From: JAAYKM01 sp964411235
Lineage (GTDB): Bacteria; Desulfobacterota; Syntrophia; Syntrophales; JAAYKM01
Direction of reading: 5' to 3'
DNA: 27,300 bases
Assembly (NCBI GenBank): GCA_964411235.1
Contig: CAYPKE010000012.1
Span: 1 to 27,300 of the forward strand
Shown here: in pieces, positions 20,123 through 27,300 of the stretch
Position numbering within the stretch: the stretch's first letter is position 1
How the letters are laid out: each line of letters starts with the position of its first letter
Notes under the pieces: model-generated
Databases searched by the model: none
What the model was told of the DNA's origin: nothing
What the model saw: the letters and a program-made list of their open reading frames with translations, nothing else
Program-made: the position numbers and the translations under genes

Positions 20123-21580
20123 CTAATCCACAATCTCCACGACAAATTCCAGGTCCCGGGGGAGCTTGTAGGAGGCAAGATAAGCGCGGCAGTGCTTCAT
20201 GATGTGTTTTTCGTCGGTGGTGTCGTCCGGATGCTTAACGACCAGCGCCTTGACGACTTCGCCGCGCATCAGGTCCGGCTTGGCGACCACCCTGGCCTTC
20301 CGGACGGCGGGATGCATTTCCAGGACCATTTCCACTTCCCGGGGATACACGTTAAACCCGCTGGTGATGATCATGCGTTTCTTGCGGCCCGTGAGGAAGA
20401 TGAACCCGTCCTCATCCATCCTGGCCAGGTCACCCGTATGCAGCCAACCGTTTCTGATCACCTGGGCCGTCGCCGCTTCATCCTTATAGTAACCCTTCAT
20501 GACGTTGTCCCCCTTGACGATGAGCTCGCCAACGGTGTTGCGCGGCATCTCGTTGCCGTCTTCATCGACGATGCGGATTTCCGCGCCCGGAATGGGAACG
20601 CCGATCGACCCGGGCTTGTGGGCTTCGCCGCGGCGGTGGCAGGCGCAAACCGGGGAGGCCTCCGTCAGGCCGTACCCCTCCCGCAGAATGACGGGGAACT
20701 TTTGCTCGAAGACGGAAATGTATTCAGGCGGCATGGCGGCGCCCCCGGTGATGCAGAAATCGAGGGAACGCAGATCATACTGGTCGATCTCCTGGCTCAA
20801 AGCCAAACCCAGAAACAGCCGTGGTACAGCAGCGATATAGGTCACCTTGTCCTGGTCGATGCTCTTCAGAATCGCCTCGACGCTGAAACGGTCCATCAGG
20901 ACGATCCCCGCCCCGATGCGGAGCGCCGCCAGCATGTTCACAGCGGCCCCGAAGGAATGGAAAAGCGGGATGACGGCCAGGCTGCGGTCCTTTTCCGTCG
21001 AATGGTAGAGATCCCGGACCAGAACGGACTGGCTCAGAAGATTTTTGTGCGTTAGAACCGCGCCGAGAGGCTTTCCCGTGAGGCCTGCCGTGTAGATGAT
21101 CACCGCCGGGTCGTCGGGGGCGAGTTCCTCCCTTTCGAGGGCGGTTTTGCCGTTGGCGACCAGGTTCCAGAAAAGGCATGCCTTGTCGGGCCCCTTGGTG
21201 GAGATCAGCTCCGGATGGAGAGGCAGACGATCCCGGATGGCTTCAAACTTTCCCGCCATGATTTCTTCCGTAATGAAGAACCTAGCATCACAGTCCTCGA
21301 GCAGGTGCTGCAGTTCATGGGACGTGGACATGATGTTCAGCGTCACCGCCACGGCGCCGATCTTGACGGCGGCAAAGTAGGCAATGACAAATTCCGGGCA
21401 GTTGGGCAGCATCAGGGCGACCTTGTCACCCTTGCCGAGACCGGCGGCAAGAAAATGGTTTGCCATGGCGTTGACGGCGCGGTCCAGATCCTCGTAGTTA
21501 TAGGATTTGCCTTCGTAGATCATCGCGATATTTTGGCCGAAACGTTCCCGGCTCGCCTCAAGCATGTTTCCCAGATCCAT
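20123..21580 (-). CDS. Truncated acyl-CoA synthetase homologue lacking both signature lysines
   Basis: By fold this is an AMP-forming acyl-CoA synthetase: IPLFHSFGA, ITGGAAMPPE, EGYGLTEASPV, LHTGDLARMDEDG and GRKKRMIITSGFNVYPREVE are intact. Two key sites are altered. The P-loop (163-173) reads YTAGLTGKPLG instead of YTSGTTGxPKG, losing Ser, Thr and the Lys. The protein ends at residue 485 with LPRDLEFVVEIVD, just where PKTxxGK with the catalytic Lys should begin. No reading frame beyond the stop restores that motif, so this is not one simple frameshift. The reading frame is otherwise clean over 485 codons, which suggests a maintained gene of changed function. It begins the minus-strand thiolase-hydratase-apgM set. 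Confidence 0.85.
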   Translation of the reverse strand: MDLGNMLEASRERFGQNIAMIYEGKSYNYEDLDRAVNAMANHFLAAGLGKGDKVALMLPNCPEFVIAYFAAVKIGAVAVTLNIMSTSHELQHLLEDCDARFFITEEIMAGKFEAIRDRLPLHPELISTKGPDKACLFWNLVANGKTALEREELAPDDPAVIIYTAGLTGKPLGAVLTHKNLLSQSVLVRDLYHSTEKDRSLAVIPLFHSFGAAVNMLAALRIGAGIVLMDRFSVEAILKSIDQDKVTYIAAVPRLFLGLALSQEIDQYDLRSLDFCITGGAAMPPEYISVFEQKFPVILREGYGLTEASPVCACHRRGEAHKPGSIGVPIPGAEIRIVDEDGNEMPRNTVGELIVKGDNVMKGYYKDEAATAQVIRNGWLHTGDLARMDEDGFIFLTGRKKRMIITSGFNVYPREVEMVLEMHPAVRKARVVAKPDLMRGEVVKALVVKHPDDTTDEKHIMKHCRAYLASYKLPRDLEFVVEIVD

Positions 21581-21791
21581 GGTGACAGACCGCCTTTTTA
21601 GTTTGGGCTCCTCTTAGCACAGGAGGGTGATAATTATCAATCACTAAAATGGCTTTTGCCTGCCTGCCGCCGGCGTCAATTCGCTTTTTTCTTGCCTGGT
21701 TAGGCGTTTTCCGCTATAAGCCCCGTCGGGGGTCGCGAACGCTTTGGCGTGCCGTTTCCCCGATTCCAGACTCACCCGAGGGAGGCCTTTC

Positions 21792-22652
21792 ATGTCCACG
21801 ATTATCGACGGCAACAAAATATCCCAGGAGATCCGCAGCGAGATTAAGGCGAAGACCGAACAGTTGAAGCAGGAGACGGGTATCGTTCCGGGCTTGGCCG
21901 TCATGCTGGTGGGGGAGGATCCGGCTTCCCAGATATATGTCAGGCGTAAGGAAAATGCCTGCCATGAGGCGGGTTTCTACTCGCGGGAGTACAAGCTTCC
22001 CGCGGCGACGGACGAAAAAACAGTTCTGGCCATGATCGACGAACTCAACCGTGATCCGGCCATCCACGGCATTCTTGTCCAGCTTCCCCTGCCGGGGCAT
22101 ATCGACGCGGCCCACATTATCGAGGCGATCGACCCGGCGAAGGACGTCGACGGATTCCATCCGGTCAACATCGGGCGCCTGCTCACGGGGCAGCCCTGTC
22201 ATATGGCCTGCACTCCCCAGGGGATCATGGCGCTTCTTGACCGGTCGAACATTCCGATTGCGGGCAGGGAAGCGGTGATTGTCGGGCGGAGCAACATCGT
22301 CGGGAAACCCCTGTTCTTGATGCTGCTTGCCCGTCATGCAACGGTTACGGTCTGTCATACGAAGACGAAAGACCTGGCCGAAGTGACACGCCGGGCGGAC
22401 ATTCTCGTGGCTGCCGCCGGAAAGGCCGAGATGATCCGCGGCGACATGGTCCGGGAGGGTGCGGTGGTGATCGACGTGGGGATCAACCGCCTGGAGGGCG
22501 GGCGCCTTGTCGGTGATGTGGCGTTCAGCGAAGCGGCGCCGCGCAGTTCTTTCATAACGCCTGTTCCCGGCGGCGTGGGGCCCATGACCATCGCCATGCT
22601 GCTCAGCAACACCCTGGACGCCGCCCGGAACAGCCTCCGGCAGGGATTTTAA
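21792..22652 (+). CDS. folD: Methylenetetrahydrofolate dehydrogenase / methenyltetrahydrofolate cyclohydrolase
   Basis: Bifunctional enzyme of one-carbon metabolism, interconverting 5,10-methylene-, methenyl- and 10-formyl-THF. The 286-residue product has YVRRKENAC with the Tyr and catalytic Lys of the YxxxK motif, GILVQLPLPGHID, KDVDGFHPVN, ACTPQGIMALL (usually PCTPxG), the Rossmann segment VIVGRSNIVGKPLFLMLL, and TPVPGGVGPMTIAMLLSNT. GGGAGG lies seven bases before the ATG at 21792; the in-frame ATG at 21744 is less well placed. It diverges from the acyl-CoA synthetase homologue. It could serve formate or CO2 handling as well as biosynthesis. Confidence 0.96.
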   Translation: MSTIIDGNKISQEIRSEIKAKTEQLKQETGIVPGLAVMLVGEDPASQIYVRRKENACHEAGFYSREYKLPAATDEKTVLAMIDELNRDPAIHGILVQLPLPGHIDAAHIIEAIDPAKDVDGFHPVNIGRLLTGQPCHMACTPQGIMALLDRSNIPIAGREAVIVGRSNIVGKPLFLMLLARHATVTVCHTKTKDLAEVTRRADILVAAAGKAEMIRGDMVREGAVVIDVGINRLEGGRLVGDVAFSEAAPRSSFITPVPGGVGPMTIAMLLSNTLDAARNSLRQGF

Positions 22653-22786
22653 TGGGGGATTGAAAGCCGGAATAAATCCATTTTCGGATATTGAAAAACC
22701 ACAGGAGCGATACACCGTGAAAGCCTTGCCACGCGTTCCGCTCCGAAAAGCAGCGGGGATCAAGGCCGCTGAAAAAGGGGGAAATC

Positions 22787-23902
22787 ATGAACACCGACCA
22801 TCGCGACACAAGCGGGGGGCATGCTGATGACCGGATTCGCCTGAATCCGGATGCCCGGGAACTGGAAGCGAAACTGGCTGCATTCTGCGGGATTAAACAT
22901 GCCGTTGCCTGTGCCGATATCAAAGACGCCAGGCTTATGGCGCTGGCAAGCTGCGGGATTGGACCGGGGGACGCGATTCTGATCAGCGCGTTCGGAGAAG
23001 CGGCATTCCTGTCGGCGATCCGCACACTAGGGGCCACGCCGGTCTTTGTCGATATTGAACAGACAACCTTCACCCTCGATCCCGAACAGCTGGAGAAAGC
23101 CGTGACGGCATTGGCAAAGAGGGATGCGTCAATTCACCCCCTGCCGGCCGGAATGCCGGCCGGACCTCTTGTATCAAGGGGGATCGTGGCGACGGATCTG
23201 TTCGGCATGCCCGCCGAATACGAAGCCATCAAGAAGATTGCCGATGCGCACGGTCTTTTCCTCATCGAGGATGCCGCCGAGGCGTTCGGTGCGGAATACC
23301 GGGGGCGCCCCGCCTGTTTCTTCGGGAACATCGGTTTGACATCCTTTTCCGCGAAAGCGACCCTGTGGTCTCCGCAGGGGGGCGCCATCTGTTTTACCGA
23401 TCAGGATGACATTGCCGATAAATTGCGGGCGATGCGCCTGGAGGGAGCTGTCAAGGCGCAGTTCCGGACGGAGATTGCGGATATGAATCCCTTGCAGGCC
23501 AAGGCGATCCTGGAAAAGTTCGCGGGCTTTCCCGCGGAAATCAGCCGGCGCCGCGAGATCGCCCACCGCTACACAACCTACCTGGATGCAAATCCCCTGC
23601 TGGTGACGCCCTATGCCCTGAGGGGCGTTTCGCCCGCCTGGTCGCGTTATTGCCTCCTGACGGAATCGGACGAAGATCGTGCAAAAATTCTGGAGAAGCT
23701 CGGAAAAGCAGATATCGCACTGCAGGAGGGCTGTGGAGACGTCCTGCCTTTCCTGCCGGAGTCGGCGGATTTGCAATATCGGGCCGGCGACTTTCCCGTC
23801 AGCGAAGATTACGCAACGAGGCTCTTTCCCATTCCCCTGCATTCCGAACTGACGGCCGGGGATCTCGAACACGTTGCGGATATTCTCAATGACTGGGAGT
23901 AG
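22787..23902 (+). CDS. DegT/DnrJ/EryC1/StrS-family PLP aminotransferase, divergent
   Basis: The family makes amino sugars from nucleotide-linked keto sugars. The 371-residue product has the fold-type I core: GIGPGDAILISAFG, TLGATPVFVDIEQTTFTLDP, TDLFGMPAEYEAI, LIEDAAEAFGAEYRG with the PLP-ring Asp162, SFSAKATLWSPQGGA with the likely Schiff-base Lys190, and a MNPLQAKAILEKF segment matching the family's LQAA region. Odd points: the N-terminal 20-25 residues usual before the core are absent, and the PLP-phosphate SGTxAL motif is replaced by ADIKDARLMAL. Substrate and pathway are unknown; no other sugar-nucleotide genes lie nearby. The start has only a weak ribosome site, and an activity other than amino-sugar formation is possible. 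Confidence 0.78.
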   Translation: MNTDHRDTSGGHADDRIRLNPDARELEAKLAAFCGIKHAVACADIKDARLMALASCGIGPGDAILISAFGEAAFLSAIRTLGATPVFVDIEQTTFTLDPEQLEKAVTALAKRDASIHPLPAGMPAGPLVSRGIVATDLFGMPAEYEAIKKIADAHGLFLIEDAAEAFGAEYRGRPACFFGNIGLTSFSAKATLWSPQGGAICFTDQDDIADKLRAMRLEGAVKAQFRTEIADMNPLQAKAILEKFAGFPAEISRRREIAHRYTTYLDANPLLVTPYALRGVSPAWSRYCLLTESDEDRAKILEKLGKADIALQEGCGDVLPFLPESADLQYRAGDFPVSEDYATRLFPIPLHSELTAGDLEHVADILNDWE

Positions 23903-24003
23903 CGCGGTGCAATGTCATACCTTGCTGTGAGTCGCGAAAAGAAACAGCGGAGGTGCCAAAGGAGACATGCTTTCTGGTGCCGGGCGTTGAAGATTCGCGG
24001 ATG

Positions 24004-24189
24004 TCAGGCAGGATCGCTTCCGGGAAGTTTCCTGGCCTCGCTGATGAGCATGATGGGGATGCCGTCCCGGATCTCGTAGATCAGGCGGCAGGTCGCACAA
24101 GTCAAACCATCGCCCTTTTCGTTGAGCCGGACTTTTTCCTTGCATTTCGGGCAAACCAGAAGATCGAGCAATTCTTTACTGACTGTCAT
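24004..24189 (-). CDS. Trm112/UPF0434-like zinc-ribbon protein
   Basis: A 61-residue protein: MTVSKELLDLLVCPKCK, then TCATCRLIYEIRDGIPIML. Four Cys at 13, 16, 31 and 34 make a zinc-ribbon. The IRDGIPIML ending is typical of the YcaR/Trm112-like group. In eukaryotes and archaea Trm112 activates methyltransferases; the bacterial role is not settled. An AGGA site lies about six bases before the ATG at 24187-24189, and a longer frame overlaps the upstream gene and is unlikely. It starts 19 bases after the PagL-like gene and is probably cotranscribed with it. Confidence 0.85.
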   Translation of the reverse strand: MTVSKELLDLLVCPKCKEKVRLNEKGDGLTCATCRLIYEIRDGIPIMLISEARKLPGSDPA

Positions 24190-24208
24190 GGCTTCCTGCC
24201 TTCGGTCA

Positions 24209-24802
24209 TCAAGGGAAGAACACCGAATAGCCGATAACGCCGAAGTGCGATTCGATGCCGCCGTTCGGCTTGTTGAAATCGGCATTGGACATGTGGCGGA
24301 ACCGGTATCCCACGTTGAGGGCCGACCGGCCGGTCAGATGAAAATAAAGCCCCGCCCCGAGAGTGTCCGCAAAGATGAAGCCGTTTTCCTGTTTGCGGGT
24401 GACGACGGAGATGTAATGAGGTCCCATGCTGCCCAGCGCGTAGAAAGACAGCCTATCCGAGAACGGATACTGGTACTGAAGACCGATTCCCAATCCAAAC
24501 TCAAAGTCCGTTTCCGGATTGAAGACGGGGTTGAATTGCGGCTCGATGAAAAAGGAAAGCGTTCCCCGGTGGTTTTTGAGAGAGGGAAAAAAGCGATCGA
24601 GGTTCAGGCCCAGGTGCCAGACCAGCAGCGCGGTCTGGTAGTCCCCCTCATGAATCGTCGCATTGCCGAAACCGGTAATGAAACCCGATTCCGTAATGAG
24701 TGACGGTGCCGATACGGTGTCACTGCACAGGGCTTTTCCGACCGGGAAAACCATGACGGAAAACAGAACGAAAACCAGCAGTATACGTCGAATATTGTCC
24801 AT
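24209..24802 (-). CDS. PagL-like lipid A 3-O-deacylase
   Basis: An outer-membrane acyl hydrolase that would remove the 3-linked acyl chain from lipid A. The 197-residue product has a signal peptide (about residues 1-26), then β-strand-rich sequence. The C-terminal motif NVGYRFRHMSNADFNKPNGG is the acyloxyacyl-hydrolase signature. His170, Ser172 and Glu184 have the spacing of the His126-Ser128-Glu140 triad of Pseudomonas PagL. The protein ends VIGYSVFFP, with aromatic residues in the last strand. GGAAGG precedes the ATG at 24800-24802. Together with waaA it indicates a modified LPS. Confidence 0.85.
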   Translation of the reverse strand: MDNIRRILLVFVLFSVMVFPVGKALCSDTVSAPSLITESGFITGFGNATIHEGDYQTALLVWHLGLNLDRFFPSLKNHRGTLSFFIEPQFNPVFNPETDFEFGLGIGLQYQYPFSDRLSFYALGSMGPHYISVVTRKQENGFIFADTLGAGLYFHLTGRSALNVGYRFRHMSNADFNKPNGGIESHFGVIGYSVFFP

Positions 24803-24911
24803 GGTCACACCTTCCGGGAATGGATGATGGCTGCCGTTGCGGCAAACCGGCCGTCCAGAGACAGCCCGCTGCATATGCTAAGGAAATACGGCAACTTGTG
24901 AACCCCCGGTA

Positions 24912-25904
24912 TCATGTTTTGCCGTTGTTGTCAATGTCAAAACAACGCCCGGTGGTTCCATCCGATCCGTTCGGACTTCGGCGGCATCCCTGAAAAGTGT
25001 TGCGTCGCGCCAGTTCCCGGTCGATGCCGTTGAGTACCGCCATCTTGTTGACAGCCCAGTCGGGCCCCAGGAAGATGTCGCGGTAGCCGTCGGCGGTCAG
25101 GCGCTGAATGACAACATGGGGCGGCAGGATTTCCAGAATGTCACAGACGGTTTCGATGTAATTCTCGCGGGAGAACAGGTTCAACAGGCCCCGTTCGTAA
25201 TCCCTTCCCAAGGCGGTTCCTTTCAGAGCCAGCAGGGAATGAATCTTGATTCCCCGGATCGGGAGCTCGGCCAGTGTGCGAGCGGTGGCCAGGATATCCT
25301 CGCGGGTTTCTCCGGGAAGTCCCACAATGATGTGAACGCAAAGCAGGATATTCCGACCGGCCGCGCGGTGGACGGCATCGAGAAACTGGGTTGCCGTATG
25401 ACCGCGATTGAGGGCGCGCAGCGTCCTGTCGTGAATGGACTGGAGACCGAATTCCAGCCAGATATGCTTTTCCTCGATGTAGGACTGGAGAAGATCGAGG
25501 ACCGGTTCGGGAACGCAGTCGGGCCGGGTGCCGATGGAAAGCCCGACGATGTCATCCGCAGCTAGGGCTTCATCGTAAAGGGCCTTCAGGTGTTCCACCG
25601 GGGCATAGGTGTTGGTGAAGGTCTGAAAGTAGGCCATGAATTTTTCGGCATTCCGGGTGGCTGTGTAATGGCATTTCCCGTCGATGATCTGCTGAGAAAC
25701 CGTGGGCAGAGGCCCCTGCTGCCGGAGTTTCGAACCCCTGCCGTCGCAGTAGGAGCACCCGCCGGAAGCGACGGTTCCGTCGCGATTGGGACAGGTAAAA
25801 CCGGCATCGATCTGCAGCTTGTAAACGCGGCAGCCGAACAACTCCTGCCAGTAATGCTTCAGATCGCAGTAACGTTTGGGGTTTGGGTGGCAAGGTGAAG
25901 GCAT
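24912..25904 (-). CDS. Radical SAM protein, TIGR01212/YhcC family
   Basis: A 330-residue radical S-adenosylmethionine protein of unknown reaction. The cluster motif is CPNRDGTVASGGCSYC, with Cys at 38, 50 and 53, preceded by YKLQIDAGF. SIGTRPDC, LEFGLQS, HIIVGLPGET and GIKIHSLLALKGT follow in the order typical of the YhcC/TIGR01212 group. The C-terminal 30 residues are low in conserved features. Divergent from mnmG with 83 bases between them. The tRNA or methylation context of mnmG is suggestive but does not define its function. Confidence 0.9.
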   Translation of the reverse strand: MPSPCHPNPKRYCDLKHYWQELFGCRVYKLQIDAGFTCPNRDGTVASGGCSYCDGRGSKLRQQGPLPTVSQQIIDGKCHYTATRNAEKFMAYFQTFTNTYAPVEHLKALYDEALAADDIVGLSIGTRPDCVPEPVLDLLQSYIEEKHIWLEFGLQSIHDRTLRALNRGHTATQFLDAVHRAAGRNILLCVHIIVGLPGETREDILATARTLAELPIRGIKIHSLLALKGTALGRDYERGLLNLFSRENYIETVCDILEILPPHVVIQRLTADGYRDIFLGPDWAVNKMAVLNGIDRELARRNTFQGCRRSPNGSDGTTGRCFDIDNNGKT

Positions 25905-25987
25905 CCGGGATATCCTCTTTGGGGTTGTCTTTTTTACGTGATCCTATAAGATATGCGCCATTCCTGCAAGCGATTCGGCGGTAAGTC

Positions 25988-27300
25988 ATGAACGGTTCAA
26001 AATGCTGTGACATTATAGTGGTCGGTGCAGGCCACGCGGGGTGTGAGGCGGCCCTGGCAGCAGCGCGCATGGGCTGCGAAACTATGCTGTTCAATATTTC
26101 CCTGGATGCCGTTGCCCTGATGCCGTGCAACCCGGCGATCGGCGGCCTGGCGAAGGGGCAGCTCGTCAAGGAAATCGACGCGCTGGGAGGGGAAATGGGC
26201 AGGATAGCCGACCTGACGGCAAACCATTTTCGTCGGCTCAACGCCTCCAAGGGGCCCGCCGTCCAGTCGACACGCGTTCAGTGCGACAAGCAGCTTTACC
26301 GTCTGGCCATGAAGGCAACCCTGGAGAAGCAGCCGCGTCTGCACTTGCGTCAGGGCCTTGTGGAAAAGCTGGTGACGGAAGGAGACCGCGTGGCCGGCGT
26401 TTACGACCAGGCCGGTTTCTTTTACGGGGCCAAGGCTGTTGTCATCACGACGGGAACCTTTCTCAACGGTCTCATCCATGTCGGTCCGGCGCATTACTCC
26501 GCGGGCCGCGCCGGCGAGGTTGCGTCCATCGGCCTGTCCGAATCCCTCCGCGCCCTCGGGTTTGAGACGGGGCGCCTGAAGACGGGCACGCCGCCCCGCC
26601 TGAAGGCTTCGACCATCGACTTTTCCAAGATGACCCGCCAGGACAGCGATCCCGATCCGGAACCGTTTTCCCATGCCACGAAACGTCTGGGCAAGGACCG
26701 CCGGCCCTCCTATTTCAGTTCAACGAAAGGCGCAACCCATAAGCTGATCCGCGAAAACATCACCCTGTCCCCGCTTTATTCCGGCCGGATCCGAGGCATC
26801 GGCGCCCGTTACTGTCCCTCCCTGGAGGACAAGGTCATGCGTTTCGCGGAAAAGGAGAGTCACCCCGTGGTGCTGGAATACGAAGGCCTGGATACGGAGG
26901 AAATGTACGCCAAGGGGCTGGGCAACAGCCTGCCGCTGGATCTACAGGAGCGGCTCGTGCACAGTGTGCCCGGCCTGGAAGAGGCCGAGATCATGAGACC
27001 CGCTTATGCCATCGAATATGATTTCATCCAGCCGACCCAGTTGCGGCAAACCCTGGAAACCAAGCGAATCGGAGGGCTTTACCTGGCGGGCCAGATCAAC
27101 GGTACCTCCGGGTATGAAGAAGCGGCGGCGCAGGGATTGTGGGCGGGCATCAATGCCGCTCTGTCCGTTCAGGGACGCCCCCCCTTTGTTCTTGATCGCG
27201 GTGACGCCTATATGGGGGTGATGGTGGACGACCTGATCGTCCGGGGTGTCGATGAGCCCTATCGCATGTTCACCTCGCGAGCCGAGTACCGGCTGATTCT
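25988..27300 (+). CDS. mnmG: tRNA uridine 5-carboxymethylaminomethyl modification enzyme MnmG (partial, 3' end missing)
   Basis: FAD-dependent partner of MnmE, installing the cmnm5 group on wobble U34 of tRNAs. About 437 residues are present and the gene runs off the window. Seen: the FAD-binding DIIVVGAGHAGCEAA, PCNPAIGGLAKGQLV with the conserved Cys, LNASKGPAVQSTR, RLKTGTPPRL, ARYCPSLEDKVMRF with the second conserved Cys, MRPAYAIEYDF, and LAGQINGTSGYEEAAAQG. An in-frame TAA lies two codons before the ATG at 25988, so this start is fixed; its ribosome site (GGCGGTAAG) is weak. Identification is certain from the motif order. Confidence 0.97.
   Translation, partial: MNGSKCCDIIVVGAGHAGCEAALAAARMGCETMLFNISLDAVALMPCNPAIGGLAKGQLVKEIDALGGEMGRIADLTANHFRRLNASKGPAVQSTRVQCDKQLYRLAMKATLEKQPRLHLRQGLVEKLVTEGDRVAGVYDQAGFFYGAKAVVITTGTFLNGLIHVGPAHYSAGRAGEVASIGLSESLRALGFETGRLKTGTPPRLKASTIDFSKMTRQDSDPDPEPFSHATKRLGKDRRPSYFSSTKGATHKLIRENITLSPLYSGRIRGIGARYCPSLEDKVMRFAEKESHPVVLEYEGLDTEEMYAKGLGNSLPLDLQERLVHSVPGLEEAEIMRPAYAIEYDFIQPTQLRQTLETKRIGGLYLAGQINGTSGYEEAAAQGLWAGINAALSVQGRPPFVLDRGDAYMGVMVDDLIVRGVDEPYRMFTSRAEYRLI

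Noticed and set aside
20123..20160. Frameshift as the cause of the short C-terminus of the acyl-CoA synthetase homologue
   Set aside because: I read the sequence beyond the stop in all three frames and found no PKTxxGK-like motif, so one indel would not restore a normal end.
1..27300. Mobile element, prophage, CRISPR array, tRNA or rRNA genes
   Set aside because: I looked for transposase and integrase motifs, regularly spaced repeats and tRNA-like cloverleaf ends, and saw none. The intergenic repeats are dispersed and not evenly spaced.

Overview
The window is a chromosomal segment, fairly rich in G+C, from a Gram-negative anaerobe. LPS genes (a Kdo transferase and a PagL-like lipid A deacylase) and a porin indicate an outer membrane. 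The fatty-acid/β-oxidation content, and above all the order AMP-forming acetyl-CoA synthetase - etfB - etfA - membrane-bound CCG-domain Fe-S oxidoreductase, points to a syntrophic fatty-acid or benzoate degrader related to Syntrophus (Syntrophales, Deltaproteobacteria in the older sense). That placement is inferred from gene content and remembered gene order, not from a search.

Layout. (1) 1-358: the end of a 3-hydroxyacyl-CoA dehydrogenase gene with a clear terminator. (2) 359-5231: rpe (-), waaA (+) and hflX (-), separated by intergenic stretches carrying a family of roughly 83-bp palindromic repeats (three copies) and other repeat units. waaA and hflX converge and overlap by about 149 bp. 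(3) 5232-5668: a small hicB-hicA toxin-antitoxin pair (-). (4) 5824-7344: an outer-membrane β-barrel protein (-) with terminator. (5) 7345-8311: an almost 1-kb leader with no convincing gene but several palindromes. (6) 8312-14546: acs, etfB, etfA and the Etf:quinone-type oxidoreductase (+), ending at a terminator. (7) 14791-16491: a full-length acyl-CoA synthetase (+), separated by a bidirectional terminator from a minus-strand cluster. Read in its own direction, that cluster is a truncated acyl-CoA synthetase homologue, a thiolase, an enoyl-CoA hydratase and an archaeal-type phosphoglycerate mutase (21580 down to 16584). (8) 21792-23902: folD and a divergent DegT-family aminotransferase (+). 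(9) 24004-25904: a Trm112-like zinc protein, a PagL-like deacylase and a TIGR01212-type radical SAM protein (-). (10) 25988-27300: mnmG, running off the end of the window.

How the genes work together. Acyl-CoA synthetases activate acids; the hydratase, the 3-hydroxyacyl-CoA dehydrogenase and the thiolase carry out the later β-oxidation steps. EtfAB and the membrane Fe-S/cytochrome b-type protein would pass acyl-CoA dehydrogenase electrons to menaquinone. In Syntrophus aciditrophicus the corresponding AMP-forming acetyl-CoA synthetase is known to run towards ATP from acetyl-CoA, AMP and pyrophosphate. No acyl-CoA dehydrogenase lies in the window.

The points most worth a second look are: the minus-strand acyl-CoA synthetase homologue that has lost both signature lysines; the apparent ATT start of hflX; the intergenic repeat family; the 35-residue insertion in the thiolase; and the perfect palindromes flanking acs. 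I did not find a mobile element, CRISPR array, rRNA or tRNA.
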